Origin: Haloplasma contractile
GTDB lineage: Bacteria; Bacillota_I; Bacilli_A; Haloplasmatales; Haloplasmataceae
Length of the DNA stretch: 57,888 nt
Assembly (NCBI GenBank): GCA_016841945.1
Contig: JAENYC010000016.1
Coordinates: 1-57,888, forward strand
Direction: 5' to 3'
The position numbers were made by a program, and so were the translations under genes. Each line of letters begins with the position of its first letter. Position 1 is the stretch's first letter. Shown in pieces: positions 54,730 through 57,888 of this stretch. The notes under the pieces are model-generated. The model had not been told where the DNA came from. It saw only the letters and a program-made list of their open reading frames with translations, and ran no database searches.

Positions 54730-55632
54730 TTAAATTTTTTTTATTGGTGTAATTTTTCTCATGTATCTCTTTAATTCATCTAACCCAAATATTAATACTC
54801 CACCAATTAAAAAGTATATAGGCTTAAATAAATGAAAGTTCATTGGGTCTTTCGGTTCATCTAATGTAGTGGGTCCCATGAATACTGCATATAGTGAACC
54901 TAACATAAGACCTAATATGAAATAAATCATCTGAGGTCTGTAGTGAGTAAGTAAAAATCTTATTAAACGAATAATGGAAAAGACACCGAGTAAAACACCG
55001 ATTCCAAATAAAATAAGGATAGGTAATCGGTCAAATTCAAAGGACATTAACTTACGTATTGAAGATATAATTGATGCATATAAGCCTAATATTAATAATA
55101 TGGTAGAACCTGATATGCCAGGTAAAATCATGGCAGAAATAGAAATCATTCCAGCAATTATTAAATATAGTGCTAACCAAATGGTTAATTGTTCAACAGA
55201 TTGACCGTTTTGACTTGTTACAGGATTAAAATAGGTAATAGCTGAAACGATTAAGATACCTAATAATGTAAATAAAAGGTATTGATATTTATTCTTTAAG
55301 GTATTTCTTTCTTCTAAAATAATAAGTGGAATTGAAAACAAGATAAAACCTACAAATAAAGAACTAATCTTATAAATCTCATGTTCAAAAACTTGAGATA
55401 AGATAAGAACGGAAATTCCCATCCCAAAAATCCATCCAATTCCTAATTTTCCAATAAATATTATCGCAAGTTTCTTTTCTAATTTAGTTGTTACTTTAGA
55501 GATTAATGTATTAAGTGAGTTAATAAAATCATCATAAAAGCCCATGATAAAAGCAATAGTACCTCCTGATACACCAGGTACACTATCAGCAAGTGCCATG
55601 AAAAATCCACGGATAAAGTTAATCACAATCAT
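54730..55632 (-). CDS. popT: DUF368 membrane protein, PopT-type polyprenyl-phosphate translocase
   Basis: A 300-aa integral membrane protein with about eight helices. The DUF368 signature ADSVPGVSGGTIAFIMGFYDD is at the N-terminus (quoted core VPGVSGGTIAFIMG), and a second PGISGSTILLILGLY repeats the motif in the C-terminal half, an inverted-repeat transporter design. DUF368 proteins (PopT) were shown to return undecaprenyl phosphate to the inner leaflet for reuse in envelope polymer synthesis. I choose ATG 55632, eight bases after AGAGGTG; the in-frame GTG 55641 lies within that site. Monocistronic. Confidence 0.85.
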   Translation of the reverse strand: MIVINFIRGFFMALADSVPGVSGGTIAFIMGFYDDFINSLNTLISKVTTKLEKKLAIIFIGKLGIGWIFGMGISVLILSQVFEHEIYKISSLFVGFILFSIPLIILEERNTLKNKYQYLLFTLLGILIVSAITYFNPVTSQNGQSVEQLTIWLALYLIIAGMISISAMILPGISGSTILLILGLYASIISSIRKLMSFEFDRLPILILFGIGVLLGVFSIIRLIRFLLTHYRPQMIYFILGLMLGSLYAVFMGPTTLDEPKDPMNFHLFKPIYFLIGGVLIFGLDELKRYMRKITPIKKI

Positions 55633-55751
55633 ATTTTGCACCTCTTTTTATCATTTTTCTATCCTAAAATACCATATATTGTTATATTTGTCTATTAAAT
55701 ATAGAAGAAATAGAGTAAAATAATGTTATATTTGTTAAGGAGTGAGATTAA

Positions 55752-56249
55752 TTGAAGTATTTGTATCTAAGTATTGTTTTTATTCTATTAATTATCATGA
55801 TTAATCGTTTTATCATCAAATATAGAATACAAAAAGTGAAGGATGAACTAGAAGATATATTGATTAACAAGAATATAAATTATAAAATCAATTTGATAAA
55901 AAAACAATCCTATCAAATTTTAATTGAACTACCTCATCAATCATATTTCGTTAAAGTTTTAAAAATTCCAACAAGTAAAGAATTAGTGATAACGAGTAAA
56001 GAAACATGGATTATCAGTCATCAAGGTGAAGTGAATATTAAAAATATAATTAAAACAATGAAAGATTTTATGAATATAAAAGTTTCAGAAAAAACTAAGA
56101 AAATTGTGATTGTTTATCCAGAGATATATAAAATTTTACAATATATAAATGAAAACGAGATGATTATAGTTGAATCTTATGCTGATGTTTATAGTTGTAA
56201 AGTCATAGGTTTTAAAGATTTAAATAAAGAGCATTTTCCAATTGGATAA
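55752..56249 (+). CDS. Membrane-anchored protein, unknown
   Basis: A 165-aa protein with one N-terminal transmembrane helix (LSIVFILLIIMINRFII) and a basic ~140-residue cytosolic domain with alternating strands and helices (YQILIELPHQSYFVKVLKI, then ELVITSKETWIISHQG). The middle hints at a nuclease-related (NERD/PD-D/ExK-like) layout, but I cannot identify catalytic residues with confidence. Start is TTG 55752, eight bases after AAGGAG. Convergent with the asparaginase gene, 5 bases away. Confidence 0.5.
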   Translation: MKYLYLSIVFILLIIMINRFIIKYRIQKVKDELEDILINKNINYKINLIKKQSYQILIELPHQSYFVKVLKIPTSKELVITSKETWIISHQGEVNIKNIIKTMKDFMNIKVSEKTKKIVIVYPEIYKILQYINENEMIIVESYADVYSCKVIGFKDLNKEHFPIG

Positions 56250-56254
56250 TGCTC

Positions 56255-57247
56255 CTATTCATAATAATCTGTTTCGAATAATTTTTTGATGTAATCATAA
56301 TCATTTTTATATCCAAGTGCTAACATTAATTTAATTCTTGCTTTAGGTCCTGTTAAATTAGCACCGAATATTACACCTAATTCACGTAATTTTTTACTTC
56401 CACCGAGATAACCATAACTATCAGCTACTCTTCCGGTCGGACATCTAGATACTAATACAACTTTTATACCATTGTCAATTGCTTTTTTAACACTAGGTAC
56501 CATCATTGGAGGTATATTGCCTCTACCTAGAGCCTCTATCACAATACCTTTTGCATTTTTTGTTATAAAGTAATCAATTAAATCTCCATCCATTCCACTC
56601 ACTACTTTAATTAAATAAACAGATTCTTCTATTTTGTTAGTTGGAATATAAGTACTGATATGTGTTGAATTTCGATAAAATAATACTTTGTCATTATCTA
56701 CAATACCTAATGGACCAAATTCTAATGATTTAAATGTGTTAAGGGCCATAGTATGAGTTTTTGTCACTTCATTACTAGCAAATATATCTCCGTTCATGAC
56801 AACCATAACACCTTTATTTTTAGCATTCTTTGATGAAACAGTTCTAATGGCTGCAACTAAATTTGATGGTCCATCATATCCAAGTTCTGAGACACTTCTC
56901 ATCGCACCGACTAAAATAATGGGTTTTGGTGATTTAATATTTAAGTCTAAAAAGAAAGCTGTTTCTTCTAAGGTATCCGTACCGTGAGTAAGGATAACAC
57001 CATGGATGTCTTCTCTATTAATATAGGATTGAACACGATGAGATAACTCCAACATCATTTGAGGAGTTATAAAAGGTGAAGGAATTGAAATATAGTCATC
57101 CACTTCAATATCCGCTAAATCATCAATGTCATTAACAAATGATAATATTTCATGACCGTCTAATGAAGGAATTGCCGCATTTGTTACATTATCTATTTGC
57201 ATTGAAATAGTACCACCTGTAAATATAATCGCTACTTTCATATTCAT
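56255..57247 (-). CDS. ansA: L-asparaginase, type I-like
   Basis: Hydrolyses L-asparagine to aspartate and ammonia. 330 aa, no signal peptide, so cytosolic. The two catalytic Thr motifs are present: IIFTGGTISMQ near the N-terminus and LTHGTDTLEETAFFLD in the middle; the Lys is expected in GAMRSVSELGYDGP. The family also includes GatD, but no gatE partner is adjacent. ATG 57247 is six bases after GAGGTG; the GTG at 57256 is inside that site. It complements the Hut operon and peptidases as a nitrogen-releasing enzyme. Confidence 0.92.
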   Translation of the reverse strand: MNMKVAIIFTGGTISMQIDNVTNAAIPSLDGHEILSFVNDIDDLADIEVDDYISIPSPFITPQMMLELSHRVQSYINREDIHGVILTHGTDTLEETAFFLDLNIKSPKPIILVGAMRSVSELGYDGPSNLVAAIRTVSSKNAKNKGVMVVMNGDIFASNEVTKTHTMALNTFKSLEFGPLGIVDNDKVLFYRNSTHISTYIPTNKIEESVYLIKVVSGMDGDLIDYFITKNAKGIVIEALGRGNIPPMMVPSVKKAIDNGIKVVLVSRCPTGRVADSYGYLGGSKKLRELGVIFGANLTGPKARIKLMLALGYKNDYDYIKKLFETDYYE

Positions 57248-57317
57248 ATTATGCACCTCATTTATTATTAGTTTTATCTACTTTCTCTAAAAAATATATT
57301 TTTTTTATTTATTACTT

Positions 57318-57338
57318 ATTTTCTCACCATTTTCTCAC
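57318..57338 (+). repeat. Perfect direct repeat, possible operator
   Basis: ATTTTCTCAC occurs twice, at 57318-57327 and 57329-57338, with an 11-base period (one helical turn). It lies just upstream of a TACAAT -10-like hexamer (57349-57354) and the lipoprotein gene. Tandem sites of this spacing often bind OmpR/PhoB-type response regulators. Confidence 0.45.
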
Positions 57339-57385
57339 AATTAATTAATACAATGAAGTAAAGAAATTGAAGGGAGAGAATTTTG

Positions 57386-57888
57386 ATGAAAAAAATTATT
57401 TTAGTATTAAGTTTTATGTTTTTATTGGTATTAGTGGGTTGTAATAGTTCAATTATTAATGAAACAACTACTAATTTGACGGAAGAACCTATTACTTTAA
57501 ACAATGATGAATCTATCGCATTCTCAGCTTATCTGTCCAGTGGTATTTTGTCAACGATGACAAATGAGACAACGGTATATAATACACTAGATCAAGCAGT
57601 ATTTATGTCAAAGTCAAATGATCAGTTTGTAGTTGAGGAAGATTTGGATGAAGTAAATGTATACTTTGATATGTTAAAAGCGTTTATGGATAATGGTGTT
57701 GATTCTACATTAGATATTCAAGAAGAAGTTTCAACTCATCCAGATTATGAGAATCAAATAACTTATACAGTAGATGGTATTACTTACACTGTTTATTATA
57801 CAATTTTAACTGCAGAAACAACAGAAGAAGAATCAACAACAGAAGAAGAAACAACAACAGAAACAAGTGAGGAGACAACAACAGAAGA
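57386..57888 (+). CDS. Lipoprotein with Thr/Glu-rich repeats, partial (cut by window end)
   Basis: The first 167 codons of a predicted lipoprotein: signal IILVLSFMFLLVLVGC with lipobox LVGC (Cys ~19), then a polar ectodomain (~20-145) without recognised motif, and from residue ~145 a low-complexity tract of repeated TTEEE/TTTE units that runs off the window. Such tracts are stalk- or linker-like. ATG 57386 follows AGGGAGAG; the gene has a direct-repeat operator-like site upstream. The 3' end is not seen. Confidence 0.7.
   Translation, partial: MKKIILVLSFMFLLVLVGCNSSIINETTTNLTEEPITLNNDESIAFSAYLSSGILSTMTNETTVYNTLDQAVFMSKSNDQFVVEEDLDEVNVYFDMLKAFMDNGVDSTLDIQEEVSTHPDYENQITYTVDGITYTVYYTILTAETTEEESTTEEETTTETSEETTTE

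Overview
The window is about 30% GC. It is densely coded, uses strong GGAGG-type ribosome sites, and stops on TAA, TAG and TGA alike, so the standard code applies and TGA is not tryptophan. Gene content and order point to a low-GC Bacillota or an Acholeplasma/Izemoplasma/Haloplasma-like relative. The best evidence is the block uvrA - vanZ-like - yvlD-like - hprK - lgt - ppaX - trxB ... rapZ - glmR - whiA, which follows the Bacillus subtilis order. I cannot name the species. No tRNA, rRNA or CRISPR array was seen.

Layout. 1-4.3 kb: a truncated rsgA 3' end, a lipoprotein HtrA protease, an IS3-family element sitting inside what looks like the shared terminator between htrA and a convergent NlpC/P60 gene, then acpP. 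4.3-9 kb: phosphoglucomutase, aminopeptidase P, a catalytically eroded aldose-epimerase-like protein, and a half-length glycogen-synthase-like protein with an IF2_N domain. 9-15.6 kb: two tandem oligoendopeptidase F genes, a small membrane protein and ligA. 15.6-20.7 kb: a membrane-anchored FG-GAP-like propeller protein co-translated with an ABC ATPase and an ABC-2 type permease. 20.7-24.9 kb: O-methyltransferase, GNAT, kinase-like, bPH-like and DUF4397 genes. 24.9-42.7 kb: the conserved uvrA-to-whiA block, interrupted between trxB and rapZ by a second propeller/ATPase/permease locus that also carries a secreted protein and a lipoprotein. 42.7-46 kb: a tiny YjcZ-like membrane protein, ridA, an amidase and small membrane proteins. 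46-52.4 kb: a complete hutH-hutU-ftcD-hutI-fchA operon that turns histidine into glutamate plus methenyl-THF. 52.5-57.9 kb: an esterase and a frameshifted GH16 glucanase, a DJ-1/PfpI protein, DUF368 (PopT), L-asparaginase and the start of a Thr/Glu-rich lipoprotein.

How it fits together. HprK and PpaX imply HPr-Ser-P/CcpA catabolite control. The hut operon carries a perfect 14/14 cre site just downstream of a near-consensus promoter, so histidine breakdown is probably shut off when sugar is plentiful. PepF, PepP, Hut, asparaginase and RidA together suggest that amino acids and peptides are an important carbon and nitrogen source.

The most novel content is the pair of propeller/ABC loci. The two large proteins (1057 and 993 aa) carry Ca-loop-like DxDxDG motifs at nearly the same residue numbers, a C-terminal PEGA-like segment and one membrane anchor. 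Each is translationally linked to an ABC-2 transporter. I do not recognise this as a described system.
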